45,630 nucleotides of DNA, from NCBI GenBank assembly GCA_949373095.1, contig CASIBY010000003.1, positions 1 through 45,630 of the forward strand, read 5' to 3'. Each line of letters opens with the position of its first letter. Position 1 is the first letter of the stretch. Below the pieces are notes generated by a model. The model saw only the letters and a list, made by a program, of their open reading frames with translations, was not told the origin of the DNA and did no database searches. The DNA is from Candidatus Poseidoniaceae archaeon. Its GTDB lineage: Archaea > Thermoplasmatota > Poseidoniia > Poseidoniales > Poseidoniaceae. Positions 17,351 to 25,364 of this stretch are shown here, piece after piece. The position numbers and the translations under genes are program-made.

Positions 17351-18163
17351 TCAATAATTCGACGGCATCTCGGGTGCAGAAGGCAAAAGCAGCGAGGCCT
17401 GATGATGGAGAACATAACGTAGGACGGTTTCTGCTAAATCTACGTCGGAAAACGAGTGAAGTCGTTCACCGCCATGACCAGTTGCTGGAGCGAAGAGTTT
17501 GATCCCGTAAGGGTTGGCAAGTCTTGAAAGTGCTATTTTTGCAGCACGAACGGTGTTTGAACCTTTGACGCCTTCTTCTGAAAGCCCCATTCCAAGGGAA
17601 TGAATCAGTTTACCTTGGCGGACTCCGCCGCCACCAGCCATAGCGAGTAGCCCCAGGATGATGAACTGGTCCCGGGTTGAAGCATCCCATCGATGAGGGT
17701 CACCATAAAACCGCTCGGATAAGTCGCCGAGGAAGTCTTGTTGGGCTTTGCTAAGCGTGTCGGGGTTCAAAGGAAGGATGTCGCTTTGGTCAGCATAGGT
17801 TGGTTCGTTTGGTAAAATCTCATTGAACGGAGTCCATTGATAGTCTCCTAGAATCCAGTTATTGAATTTTTTAGATAGCAGTGGGTCAGCGCCCCTCCAG
17901 CTCCAAATACTTCGTTGAAGCATTTCCGGGGCGATCGAATCAAAAACTTCGGGGGCTTCTTCAGAAAGAGTTCGAAATGCGTCCAACAATTTTTCAAAGT
18001 AAAGTTGTTTATCGGCATTCCTTCTGTATTTATTGCTCAGATAATACTCAAAATCTGATTCCGGAATCTCGGCGTCTTGTGATGAACGAGAACCTTTCAT
18101 GTTACTGATGGGGGCGCTCGTTGCTTTTCTTTGTTTTGTCAGTGTGTTTTGTTTAAATTTCAT
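17351..18163 (-). CDS. Hypothetical protein, unrecognised
   Basis: The 270-residue product is not recognised. It has a basic, Lys-rich N-terminus (MKFKQNTLTKQRKATSAP), a helical acidic region around residues 38-90, a segment FYGDPHRWDASTRDQFIILGLLAMAGGGGVRQG and a helical C-terminus with many Leu and His. No signal peptide or clear membrane helix is present; LLAMAGGGG is too short. A GAGGGAC ribosome site precedes the ATG and a TATA-like element lies about 95 bases upstream, so it is probably its own transcription unit. Codon use matches the neighbours. Confidence 0.75.
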   Translation of the reverse strand: MKFKQNTLTKQRKATSAPISNMKGSRSSQDAEIPESDFEYYLSNKYRRNADKQLYFEKLLDAFRTLSEEAPEVFDSIAPEMLQRSIWSWRGADPLLSKKFNNWILGDYQWTPFNEILPNEPTYADQSDILPLNPDTLSKAQQDFLGDLSERFYGDPHRWDASTRDQFIILGLLAMAGGGGVRQGKLIHSLGMGLSEEGVKGSNTVRAAKIALSRLANPYGIKLFAPATGHGGERLHSFSDVDLAETVLRYVLHHQASLLLPSAPEMPSNY

Positions 18164-18254
18164 TTTTGTCCCTCTTTTCGGGGCAAATCCGTTTTTATTT
18201 TACGTTTTTACTCTTTTTTTGTTTTATTATGAGCCGTTCATGGAACGTTGCCTG

Positions 18255-18270
18255 TAAAAATAAAATTAAG
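18255..18270 (-). promoter_or_regulatory. TATA-like promoter of the 270-residue gene
   Basis: On the minus strand CTTAATTTTATTTTTA lies in a very A/T-rich stretch after the GNAT gene. It would give a leader of about 65-70 A-rich bases before the ATG at 18163. Confidence 0.4.
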
Positions 18271-18291
18271 TAAGCATATATGAACTCTCAA

Positions 18292-18822
18292 TCATGCAAA
18301 ATCCTTACTCATAGAGTAATGTGGACCAATTCCCACAATCTCATACGGTTCATCAATAACTGTCCAACCTTGTGACTTGTAAAACGGCACAGCATGGGCT
18401 CTTGCTTGGAGAAACCCTGTTCGGGCAGCGTAATGTTCCACCATGATTCGCTCAAGTTCGGCCAAAACTTGAGCGGCAAAACCGTTGCGCTGGTGCGGTG
18501 GAAGCGTTCCCATCTGACGAATTTGAAATGCGGGGCGAGCAGCAGAAAGGTCAGCCAGTGGGCCAAACGCTGGGATTTGAGGCGCCCCCGGGCCCTTGTG
18601 GTCAGCTCCAGAGCCGTCCGAAGTCGGGGGAATAATATGGGCCCGGCCAACACAAACTACTCCCTCCTCGGATTCGACCCAAGCATGGGCTGCCTCATCG
18701 TCATCGGCCAAGCGCTCACTCCCGACGGGCATGCCTAATGGTTCACGTAATACCGCGTAGCGAGTTGAAAAATAGGCTTCCTCGGGTAGCCCGATGCAGT
18801 TTTTGAGGGAAGCTGGGGGCAT
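18292..18822 (-). CDS. GNAT-family N-acetyltransferase
   Basis: The 176-residue product shows the GNAT fold's key segment: the beta4 strand FQIRQMGTLPPHQRNGFAAQVLAELE, where QRNGFA is the acetyl-CoA pyrophosphate-binding loop (the Q/RxxGxG/A motif), followed by ARAHAVPFYKSQGWTVI, the usual C-terminal AxxFYxxxGF motif. GNAT enzymes move acetyl from acetyl-CoA to amines, but the substrate cannot be told. The order of motifs resembles ElaA-type proteins. It begins nine bases after the membrane-protein gene at 18832 and its GAGGGAG ribosome site overlaps that gene's stop, so the two are co-transcribed. Confidence 0.88.
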   Translation of the reverse strand: MPPASLKNCIGLPEEAYFSTRYAVLREPLGMPVGSERLADDDEAAHAWVESEEGVVCVGRAHIIPPTSDGSGADHKGPGAPQIPAFGPLADLSAARPAFQIRQMGTLPPHQRNGFAAQVLAELERIMVEHYAARTGFLQARAHAVPFYKSQGWTVIDEPYEIVGIGPHYSMSKDFA

Positions 18823-18831
18823 ATATCTCCC

Positions 18832-19728
18832 TCAAAAGCCAAACATGAGAAGAAGCAAGACAAAGAGGAGAGGCATGAACAATACTGCTGCGGGGATTGC
18901 ACAAAGAAGACCAATTCCAAGAGCATTTTTGCCTTTCACAAAGGCCACAACAAGGCCTATGACGTAGAAAATGGGTAGAGAACAGAACAACATATCCCCA
19001 GTGTTTTGGTTGTTTGAATAATATTCCTCGTCGGCTCCATAATCATAAAACCTAACTTCGATTGTAATTTCCTCTGCAGTAAATTTGGATGACTTAAACC
19101 AAAAAGTTTGGTTTTGTGAAGAATAGGCGCCAATATTATTTTCTTCATAATTATTGGTTGATGCGTTTACATATTGTTCTATTATGAGCCGAGATTGGCC
19201 ATCATACCAACTTAGTTCAATATTTGCCTCAGTTATGTTGTCTTCCAAACAACATCCTACCAGATACTCTAGGGACTCACTATTGTTTATAGTAACCGTT
19301 TGAACGAACCATCCGTCTTCATCTGGACTGATCGCATACGATTCATTTCGAGAAAAGTCGGGATAGTCTTGGTTATCGAAAAAGAGTCCGCTCAGAAAAG
19401 TTGTTCCGAAGATGACGATCCACGGGACTATGATTCCTAGCAAAAACTGCCCCCATCGGAATCCAACTTTTTGGGGTTGGATTTGAGCAAACTGCTGGCC
19501 GCCATAAGATAACGTGTTGACCTGACCTGTGAGTTGATTCGGTGCTAAAGAGGATTGAGGAGGAGTAAACTGAGTTGTTGATTGTGTTGGTGCTTGAGAG
19601 GCGACTTCCCCCATCACCATGCCGGAAGGAGGAGGGGCGTTGGAATGATCTTCGGCAATTGCATCTTCATCAATTGCGAAAAACGGTTTGTTTTCCACTG
19701 GCGGGTTGCCACCTTGGTCTTCGTTCAT
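18832..19728 (-). CDS. Hypothetical membrane protein with Pro/Gln-rich N-terminus
   Basis: From the ATG at 19728 the product is about 298 residues; a TTG five codons upstream is an alternative start. Residues 1-90 are a disordered, Pro/Gln/Ser/Thr-rich cytoplasmic part. One membrane helix follows (about 95-116, LLGIIVPWIVIFGTTFLSGL), then an external domain of about 125 residues with YVxGCCLEDN-like cysteines and many Tyr and Asn, and two C-terminal membrane helices (about 246-263 and 269-296). No family was recognised. It heads a two-gene unit with the GNAT gene. Confidence 0.75.
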   Translation of the reverse strand: MNEDQGGNPPVENKPFFAIDEDAIAEDHSNAPPPSGMVMGEVASQAPTQSTTQFTPPQSSLAPNQLTGQVNTLSYGGQQFAQIQPQKVGFRWGQFLLGIIVPWIVIFGTTFLSGLFFDNQDYPDFSRNESYAISPDEDGWFVQTVTINNSESLEYLVGCCLEDNITEANIELSWYDGQSRLIIEQYVNASTNNYEENNIGAYSSQNQTFWFKSSKFTAEEITIEVRFYDYGADEEYYSNNQNTGDMLFCSLPIFYVIGLVVAFVKGKNALGIGLLCAIPAAVLFMPLLFVLLLLMFGF

Positions 19729-19864
19729 AATGTTCGCAATCAAAATGAGGGTTTAAACAAATCTCCTGCCTTTACCGCTCTAAGGCACCCAAGAACATCA
19801 AAAATAAGATACGACCGAGGAAAGAAGACGCGTTGAAATAGGTCATGTCGCTGGCGTGAATCAA

Positions 19865-19938
19865 GCACGGGTGTCGGAGCGGTTACGTCGGGGATTGCAA
19901 ATCCTCTTACCTGGGTTCAAATCCCAGCCTGTGCTCCA
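19865..19938 (+). tRNA. tRNA-Cys (anticodon GCA), CCA encoded
   Basis: Acceptor arms GCACGGG and CCTGTGC pair along all seven positions with one G-T. The anticodon stem GGGAT/ATCCT-type closes loop TTGCAAA, giving anticodon GCA. The T arm CTGGG-TTCAAAT-CCCAG is perfect. The discriminator is T, the usual identity base for tRNA-Cys, and CCA follows directly in the genome. It stands alone between divergent genes. Confidence 0.93.
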
Positions 19939-20030
19939 AAAACAATCAAAACGCCTTCTTTCCATGCGAGAGTTGAAAGCCAAACGGGCGACCCGAAGCA
20001 ATACAGACCGGACTACGGGGGACAAGGATT

Positions 20031-21170
20031 ATGCCTGAACTCAATCCGAAATTGGACCTGGTTGGATCAGGTTTTGCAGCATTTCTTGCCCCGCCTAGCC
20101 CTGAAGTTGTTCGCTTTACGGTTGGACAACCAGATTTTGACACTCCCGCTCCAGTGGTTGATGCTGCTAAAGCCGCCCTTGACCGAGGGGAAACCACCTA
20201 CACGCGCCCTCAGGGAAGCGAATCGTTGTGCCGAGCCGTTGCTGACCATCTCAAGAAATTCAGCATCAATACAGATGCCAATGATGTTGTAATCACTCCT
20301 GGATGTAAGCAAGCCCTGCTCTATGGAATCATGGCAACAGTCAGCGAGGGAGACGAAGTGCTCCTCCTTTCTCCCGCATGGCCTTCGTATGATGGCATAA
20401 TCCGACTCGTTGGTGGCGTTCCCATTCACGTACCGGTGAAACGGGAAGATTACCACCCGGACCTTAATGCCCTTCAGGCCCACATTACTCCAAAAACGAA
20501 GGCCATCCTTATCAACTCCCCCAACAATCCAACGGGTGCTGTTTACACACGAGAAGAAACAGAAGCCATCGTCAAGATGGCCGTGGAGCATGACCTGTGG
20601 ATTCTTGACGATATGATTTACTCAACGTTAGTTTGGAGCGAAGGAGGATATACATCCCCATGTGAATTTGATGGTGGGCCAGAGCGAACCATCACAATCG
20701 GGGGATGGTCGAAAGGTTGGGCTATGACTGGATGGCGCCTTGGGTGGATTACTGCATCGCCTAAAATCATAGACGGGGTAAAGAAAATCAATGTCAGTTC
20801 GGCAACTCACGTCGCTACCTTCCTCATGCCTGCAGCAGAAGTCGCCTTGGGATTAACTGAGGAGATTGACATAATGAACGATTCCTTCAGAGCACGAAGA
20901 ACGGTGGCGCACGAGGCTTTTTCATCCCTACCAGGGATTGTTGTTCCCAAACCAGAAGGGGCTTTTTACATCCTTTGTGACATCACAGGCACGGGAATGG
21001 ACGACATGGAATTTGCAACCAGGGCTTTGGAAGAGGCAAAGGTTCAGGTCATACCTGGATCGCTGATGCAAGATGGAGAGGGCCTCATTCGCGTAAGTTA
21101 CGCAACGTCCATTGAGAATATTCACGAGGGTGTAAAGCGGCTGAAGAATTGGCTTGAGAGTAGGGCTTGA
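20031..21170 (+). CDS. PLP-dependent class I/II aminotransferase (aspartate aminotransferase family)
   Basis: The 379-residue product has all fold-type I landmarks: TVGQPDFDTPAPV (residues 30-42), the NNPTG loop (165-169), LDDMIYS with the pyridine-binding Asp and Tyr (about 192-198), the cofactor lysine K228 in GGWSKGWAMTGWRLGW, and the carboxylate-binding Arg in LIRVSYATS near the C-terminus. It would transfer amino groups between amino acids and 2-oxo acids; closest in pattern to archaeal AspC-like enzymes, but the substrate is not fixed by these motifs. It is a single gene, converging on the Rieske/FAD/SDR operon. Confidence 0.95.
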   Translation: MPELNPKLDLVGSGFAAFLAPPSPEVVRFTVGQPDFDTPAPVVDAAKAALDRGETTYTRPQGSESLCRAVADHLKKFSINTDANDVVITPGCKQALLYGIMATVSEGDEVLLLSPAWPSYDGIIRLVGGVPIHVPVKREDYHPDLNALQAHITPKTKAILINSPNNPTGAVYTREETEAIVKMAVEHDLWILDDMIYSTLVWSEGGYTSPCEFDGGPERTITIGGWSKGWAMTGWRLGWITASPKIIDGVKKINVSSATHVATFLMPAAEVALGLTEEIDIMNDSFRARRTVAHEAFSSLPGIVVPKPEGAFYILCDITGTGMDDMEFATRALEEAKVQVIPGSLMQDGEGLIRVSYATSIENIHEGVKRLKNWLESRA

Positions 21171-21177
21171 CCTCGCC

Positions 21178-21537
21178 TCATACCAGTTCGATTTGGACGT
21201 AACCGTCGTGTTCGCGAATTGGATATATCTTCAGTTCCTTCTGTTTGGAAAGTTTTCCAATAAGTCTACCGTAAGCGGGTAAAAGAGGGAATGGTGACCA
21301 TTCCTCAATGGCTCCGTCTTCGAGACGGTGCGTTGTTTGATGGAGAGGGCAGCGAATACAACCGTCCTTAATTTTGCCCCCATAGGCAAGTGGCCATCTC
21401 ATGTGACGGCACAATGCTTCTGTCGCATGAAGTCCTTCGGGTTGTCTCGTGACCATGAGCAACTTTCCTTTGACGGTCAACATTTTTTTCTTTCCATCTT
21501 TCAGGCGTTTTGATTTTATTGCGTTATGCCATGTCAT
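21178..21537 (-). CDS. Small Rieske [2Fe-2S] protein
   Basis: From the ATG at 21537 (four bases after the FAD gene's stop) the product is 119 residues. It shows the Rieske cluster motifs C43-R-H45 (ALCRHMRWPL) and C63-P-L-H66 (IRCPLHQTTH), binding the cluster by two Cys and two His. A longer reading frame exists upstream but lies inside the FAD gene. No signal or membrane helix is present, so this is a soluble electron-transfer protein of the ferredoxin-like Rieske kind, not a bc1 subunit. Being last in an operon with an FAD oxidoreductase and an SDR suggests it passes electrons to or from the flavoprotein. Confidence 0.92.
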   Translation of the reverse strand: MTWHNAIKSKRLKDGKKKMLTVKGKLLMVTRQPEGLHATEALCRHMRWPLAYGGKIKDGCIRCPLHQTTHRLEDGAIEEWSPFPLLPAYGRLIGKLSKQKELKIYPIREHDGYVQIELV

Positions 21538-21541
21538 ACTA

Positions 21542-22783
21542 TCACCGTCTTGGTAAGGGGATTTCAAATTGTTCAAGGAGACGTTCTGCACTTGCAAGCG
21601 CACCTTGGACAGATGGATGGGCTCGGTGGTCTCCAATAAGGAATACGCCGTCAATTTCAACATCTGGAAGAAAACGGGCATGGTGGTTTGGGTCCATATG
21701 AGGGAGAGCATGTCGTACAGTTGTTGTCAAGACGTGCTCCCACCCTTGGACGTCTTGTCCAAACCATGAGCTAAGTTCCTTTTGAATTTCATCAATCTGT
21801 GGATTAATGGCGTCTTCACCAACCAACGTCGCCGTTACGAAATGTTGCCCCGTTGGAGACGGATGGAGATTAGTAGGAACGTGGACGTGTAGAATCTTTT
21901 GGTTCTGTTCACCCCATCGTTCATTGAGTAACAATCGTGCTTGCCGGAATGGAGATGTTCCTGCAGAAAACACAAGAGTACTTGTTAGCCGCTCTATGGT
22001 TTGGTGTTCAAGTGAATATGAAGGGAGGAGCTCTGCGGCAACATGTTGGGGAGTGGCTAAAATAACCCGGTCAAATTCAAGACGTTCTCCGTTAGCCTCA
22101 ACTGTATATTGGGAAACTGAATCCACCTTAACGTTGAGATGGAGTGTCGTTGCTTTGAGTCGTTGAGCGAGTTGTTGGGGTACGGCAGCAATACCTTTTT
22201 TCGGAACAACCATGGTGCCATGAGCCATTGCCCCCCACGTGAAATCTGCAAAAGAAAAGCGTTCAGAGAGCGATGGGTCAAGGGTAATTCCTGCAAAAAG
22301 GGGTTTGAGTACACGCTGAGTGGAGGGGCGGAATCGTCGTTGTTGAAGACCTGCTGAAATGGTCGGAGCCGTGCGGTCCATGGAACGCTCGAGATCTTTC
22401 GATGAGGTTTGCATTCTCCATTTGAAAAACCTCAAACCATCACGGATTCCTACTGCCTTCAAGGTCGGTAACAGATACCGAGGGGCCTTTAGTGCGTCTC
22501 CCATGATTCGCTTTCGGCCAGATTGGGGGTCAATGGAAACCGTACAGGGGTCCATTGGTTTTGCATCTAATTTGTCAAGGTCAATCCATCGTTTAACCGT
22601 AGGATACGCCGTGTGGAGAACATGAAACCCAACATCGATGGGGTAGTCTCCGCAGGCAACTGTACTCATTCGCCCACCAACGCCATCTGAGGCTTCGTAA
22701 ACGGTTACGTCGTGCCCTGCATCTTCGAGGCCAATGGCAACAGCGAGTCCTGCAATTCCTGCACCGACCACTGCAACGTTCAT
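21542..22783 (-). CDS. FAD-dependent amine-oxidase-type oxidoreductase
   Basis: The 413-residue product starts with the dinucleotide-binding VAVVGAGIAGLAVA (residues 3-16) and the second FAD contact YEASDGVGGRMST. A C-terminal FAD motif IDGVFLIGDHRAHPSVQGALASAERL completes the fold. It belongs to the amine oxidase / protoporphyrinogen oxidase / phytoene desaturase superfamily (NAD(P)-binding Rossmann-like plus substrate domain). The substrate is unknown; hydrophobic small molecules are usual for relatives. It is four bases after the SDR and four before the Rieske gene, so the three are one transcript. Confidence 0.92.
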   Translation of the reverse strand: MNVAVVGAGIAGLAVAIGLEDAGHDVTVYEASDGVGGRMSTVACGDYPIDVGFHVLHTAYPTVKRWIDLDKLDAKPMDPCTVSIDPQSGRKRIMGDALKAPRYLLPTLKAVGIRDGLRFFKWRMQTSSKDLERSMDRTAPTISAGLQQRRFRPSTQRVLKPLFAGITLDPSLSERFSFADFTWGAMAHGTMVVPKKGIAAVPQQLAQRLKATTLHLNVKVDSVSQYTVEANGERLEFDRVILATPQHVAAELLPSYSLEHQTIERLTSTLVFSAGTSPFRQARLLLNERWGEQNQKILHVHVPTNLHPSPTGQHFVTATLVGEDAINPQIDEIQKELSSWFGQDVQGWEHVLTTTVRHALPHMDPNHHARFLPDVEIDGVFLIGDHRAHPSVQGALASAERLLEQFEIPLPRR

Positions 22784-22787
22784 CCCA

Positions 22788-23519
22788 TCATCCCCGTAAG
22801 TTCGACATCCCGCCGTCCAAATGAATAATTTGGCCGGTAATGTTGTCAGGAGCGTTTGTGAGCAACCAGAACATGCTTTGGGCTACCTCGTCAGGCTCGT
22901 TAATACGTTTTAGTGGAATCATTCCAACAGATGCTTCTCTGATCGCATCCGAACGCAAAACCGAGGCGCCGAGGCGGGTTTCCGTGAGTCCAGGGGCAAC
23001 TGCATTCACCCTAATACCGCGTTGAGCATAGGTTGATGCTGCCGAACGTACCATTGCTTCAAGGCCTCCTTTGGCTGCTGAAATCGCTTCGTGATTGGTT
23101 AGGCCGTAGCTCCCTGCAACACTGGAGGTGAACACCATTCTGCCTGTTCCATTTCGGAGCATGGCTTTACCGACCAATTTTAGCATGAGAAACGCAGAAA
23201 CTAGATTGGTTTGAATTACAGCCTCAAAGTCTTCCAACTTGGTGGCATGAGGTGGGCGTAGAGCAATGGAACCAACGAGATGGGCTGCACCGGCTAACCC
23301 TTCTTCTGAACGTCCTTTCGCATGGTCAACTGCGGATGAAACAATGGCTTCGTCAAGGGCGTCGCCTTCAATAACATCTGCCCCCATGTCTTTGAGGTGA
23401 GAAATACGACCTACGTCACGAGCCAAGAGAGTGACGAGGTGTCCTGAATCGATCAGTTCCTTCGCTAAGATTTGTGCAATATCGCTGCTTCCACCAACCA
23501 ACAAGAATGACTTTGCCAT
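22788..23519 (-). CDS. SDR-family oxidoreductase with an altered active site
   Basis: From the ATG at 23519 the product is 243 residues (a TTG at 23528 is less likely). The N-terminal cofactor site LLVGGSSDIAQILA, the NLVSAF strand-helix, the serine in VFTSSVAGS and the C-terminal TGQIIHLDGG are typical of FabG-like SDRs. The usual YxxxK is replaced: the lysine remains in NHEAISAAKGG but the tyrosine position holds isoleucine. Catalysis may use another residue, or the protein may act differently. A TATA element about 27 bases upstream of the ATG suggests a leaderless transcript. It is first in the SDR-FAD-Rieske operon. Confidence 0.9.
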   Translation of the reverse strand: MAKSFLLVGGSSDIAQILAKELIDSGHLVTLLARDVGRISHLKDMGADVIEGDALDEAIVSSAVDHAKGRSEEGLAGAAHLVGSIALRPPHATKLEDFEAVIQTNLVSAFLMLKLVGKAMLRNGTGRMVFTSSVAGSYGLTNHEAISAAKGGLEAMVRSAASTYAQRGIRVNAVAPGLTETRLGASVLRSDAIREASVGMIPLKRINEPDEVAQSMFWLLTNAPDNITGQIIHLDGGMSNLRG

Positions 23520-23539
23520 GGCTGACAACCGTCACTATT

Positions 23540-23552
23540 TGCTTTTATATCC
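23540..23552. promoter_or_regulatory. Divergent promoter between the SDR operon and the CoA-binding gene
   Basis: TGCTTTTATATCC lies in the 88-base gap. Read leftward (GGATATAAAAGCA) it is 27 bases from the SDR ATG, fitting a leaderless message. Read rightward it would start transcription about 35 bases before the GTG at 23608. Confidence 0.55.
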
Positions 23553-23607
23553 CTGTTTTCTAAGCCCGTGAACATTCATTCAAAAGGGCGAGCATCAAAA
23601 GCAATCT

Positions 23608-24285
23608 GTGCTCAGAGATTCTCATCCAGCGATTTACGAAACCGTTCGAGACGCACAAAGCATCCATATTTTGGGTGCTGGAATGAACTCACAGCGGCCC
23701 GCTCATCAGGCAATCCATGATTTAGATGGGAAGGGTTGGAGACTCGTTCCAATCCATCCCAACGACGCCGGTGGTTGCATTCTTGGAAGGCCAATACGTC
23801 CACGAATTGAGGAAGGGGTTGAGCCACAAATCGTCGTATTTTTCTTAGCTCCAGAGCGTGCAAAGAAGGCAGTTTTAGAACTCATGATTCGTTTCCCCAT
23901 GTCTGAAATGCCACTTCTTTGGTTTCAACCTGGATCGGAACATGAAGAAGTGCTTGAAATGTTGAACGAGGCGGACATTACACACATTGTTGACGATTGT
24001 ATTGTCCGATTCGTACAACGCCATCATTTGAAGTCGGCTGAACCTAACCTCAATGAAGAATGGTACCTCCAAACAGCTTCTTCAGAAGGAGACGGGTGTT
24101 CTGTATGGGAAGTTCATGGACGGAACTCAACTGTTAGCCCCCCTGGTGAGGCACTCGAATGGGTTGGAGACCACGAGGATTTGAGGGTGTCAGAACACAC
24201 GATTCCAAGGTACATCCGGTCCCTAAAACAATCTGGTGAATCATTGAAAGAAGCTGCACATCGTCTCGCTGGCCCCTTTAAGTGA
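23608..24285 (+). CDS. CoA-binding domain protein (YccU/CoA_binding_2 type)
   Basis: The 225-residue product has a Rossmann-type CoA-binding domain: SIHILGAGMNSQRPAHQAIHDL near the N-terminus, then GWRLVPIHPND, GCILGRPIRPRIEE and the WFQPGSEHEEVLEMLNEADI...VDDCIVRF segment matching the WxQxGxxxEEA...V.D.C pattern of small CoA-binding proteins. After about residue 135 there is a C-terminal extension (Trp-rich, then a helix ending HRLAGPFK) absent from the usual 130-140-residue family and not recognised. The start is GTG; no ATG fits. Biochemical role in this family is poorly defined. Confidence 0.85.
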   Translation: MLRDSHPAIYETVRDAQSIHILGAGMNSQRPAHQAIHDLDGKGWRLVPIHPNDAGGCILGRPIRPRIEEGVEPQIVVFFLAPERAKKAVLELMIRFPMSEMPLLWFQPGSEHEEVLEMLNEADITHIVDDCIVRFVQRHHLKSAEPNLNEEWYLQTASSEGDGCSVWEVHGRNSTVSPPGEALEWVGDHEDLRVSEHTIPRYIRSLKQSGESLKEAAHRLAGPFK

Positions 24286-24307
24286 CCAGTAAATGCCTGA
24301 ACTTTAC

Positions 24308-25357
24308 TCAGGATTCTATGATTTTGTACAATGCCCCATTGTTCCCAAACGTAGCATAATACAATGTTCCATCAGGGTGGAATACCAGCGGGAGAGGAGT
24401 CCCTGCATCCCACGCAAATCGTGTAATTTCCGACGTGTAGATGCCGTCGTCTCCGAGCATTACGTCAATACGGACTATTTCATGACCCTGAGGCAAAATT
24501 GTATTCCAAGAACCGTAAACGGTTGCATAGAGCGTGAATCCCTCTGAGGGTTCAAGGCCCGGAAGTGTTGAGTGAACCGGTCGAACATCAATGCCATTCA
24601 TGGATGTATGTGGGGCCCATGTCCCAATTGGTGCCTCGGTTCCAACCGGAACAGGGTGGTCTGGGTCATCATCGGGCCAACCGTAAGCTGCTCCTTCGAT
24701 TAGAACATTCAGTTCTTCAGGAGGGTGGTCAAACTCTAAATCCCTGCCATTATCCGTGAAAAAATACCCGTGCCCGTCAACCCAAACACCGTCGAAAGAG
24801 TTGCGAACACCGCTTGCCAGTACACCGTGTTCCCCGGTGGTGGAATTAACCCACAATAGGGCACCATTACGCTCGTCTGTTTCGTCACAAACATTGCATG
24901 TAGAGCCGCTATGCCAGACCAATGTTCCGTTAGAGAGAAGATTGATGGCATTGGTTTGATGATTCTTACTTTTTATCCCTTCAACCAAAGGTTGTGGGTT
25001 GACAAATTGGCCGTCTTCAGCGACGGTGTATTTTGTTAGCGTTCCTGCTTCAGAGACGTATGCCGAGCCGTTGTCAAGAAGGAGCCCATGAGGCCGGTCG
25101 AGGCCGTCAAGGAGGGTTCTTCGTACGTCGGATGTGATGTTCAGTTCCAGGATTTGGCTGCCGTCCCTGTCACAAATGAGCAGATGGGTATCATCGGCCC
25201 ATACCAGACACGTCGGCCCACCTAAACCCTGAGCGACGGATTCAACACTGTACCCATCCACCAAACTTGGATCATCTCCCGATACATATGGGTAGACTTG
25301 CCTTACAATGAGAAGTGTAACGATGAGAATCGCCATAGGCATAATGTGCTTGCGCAT
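24308..25357 (-). CDS. Membrane-anchored or exported sugar-dehydrogenase-like beta-propeller
   Basis: From the ATG at 25357, seven bases after the stop of the gene upstream, the product is 349 residues. It opens with a signal or anchor helix (HIMPMAILIVTLLIVRQVYPYV). The body carries propeller-like blades (GLGGPTCLVWADDTHLLICDR, LDRPHGLLLDNGSAYVSEAG, SKNHQTNAINLLSNGTLVWHSG) and a late segment FAWDAGTPLPLVFHPDGTLYYATFG as in glucose/sorbosone (PQQ-dependent) dehydrogenases and related Lactonase-like propellers. A CxxC pair (CNVC) sits in one loop. Whether PQQ is used cannot be told. It is last of three exported-protein genes. Confidence 0.82.
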   Translation of the reverse strand: MRKHIMPMAILIVTLLIVRQVYPYVSGDDPSLVDGYSVESVAQGLGGPTCLVWADDTHLLICDRDGSQILELNITSDVRRTLLDGLDRPHGLLLDNGSAYVSEAGTLTKYTVAEDGQFVNPQPLVEGIKSKNHQTNAINLLSNGTLVWHSGSTCNVCDETDERNGALLWVNSTTGEHGVLASGVRNSFDGVWVDGHGYFFTDNGRDLEFDHPPEELNVLIEGAAYGWPDDDPDHPVPVGTEAPIGTWAPHTSMNGIDVRPVHSTLPGLEPSEGFTLYATVYGSWNTILPQGHEIVRIDVMLGDDGIYTSEITRFAWDAGTPLPLVFHPDGTLYYATFGNNGALYKIIES

Positions 25358-25364
25358 GGTATGC

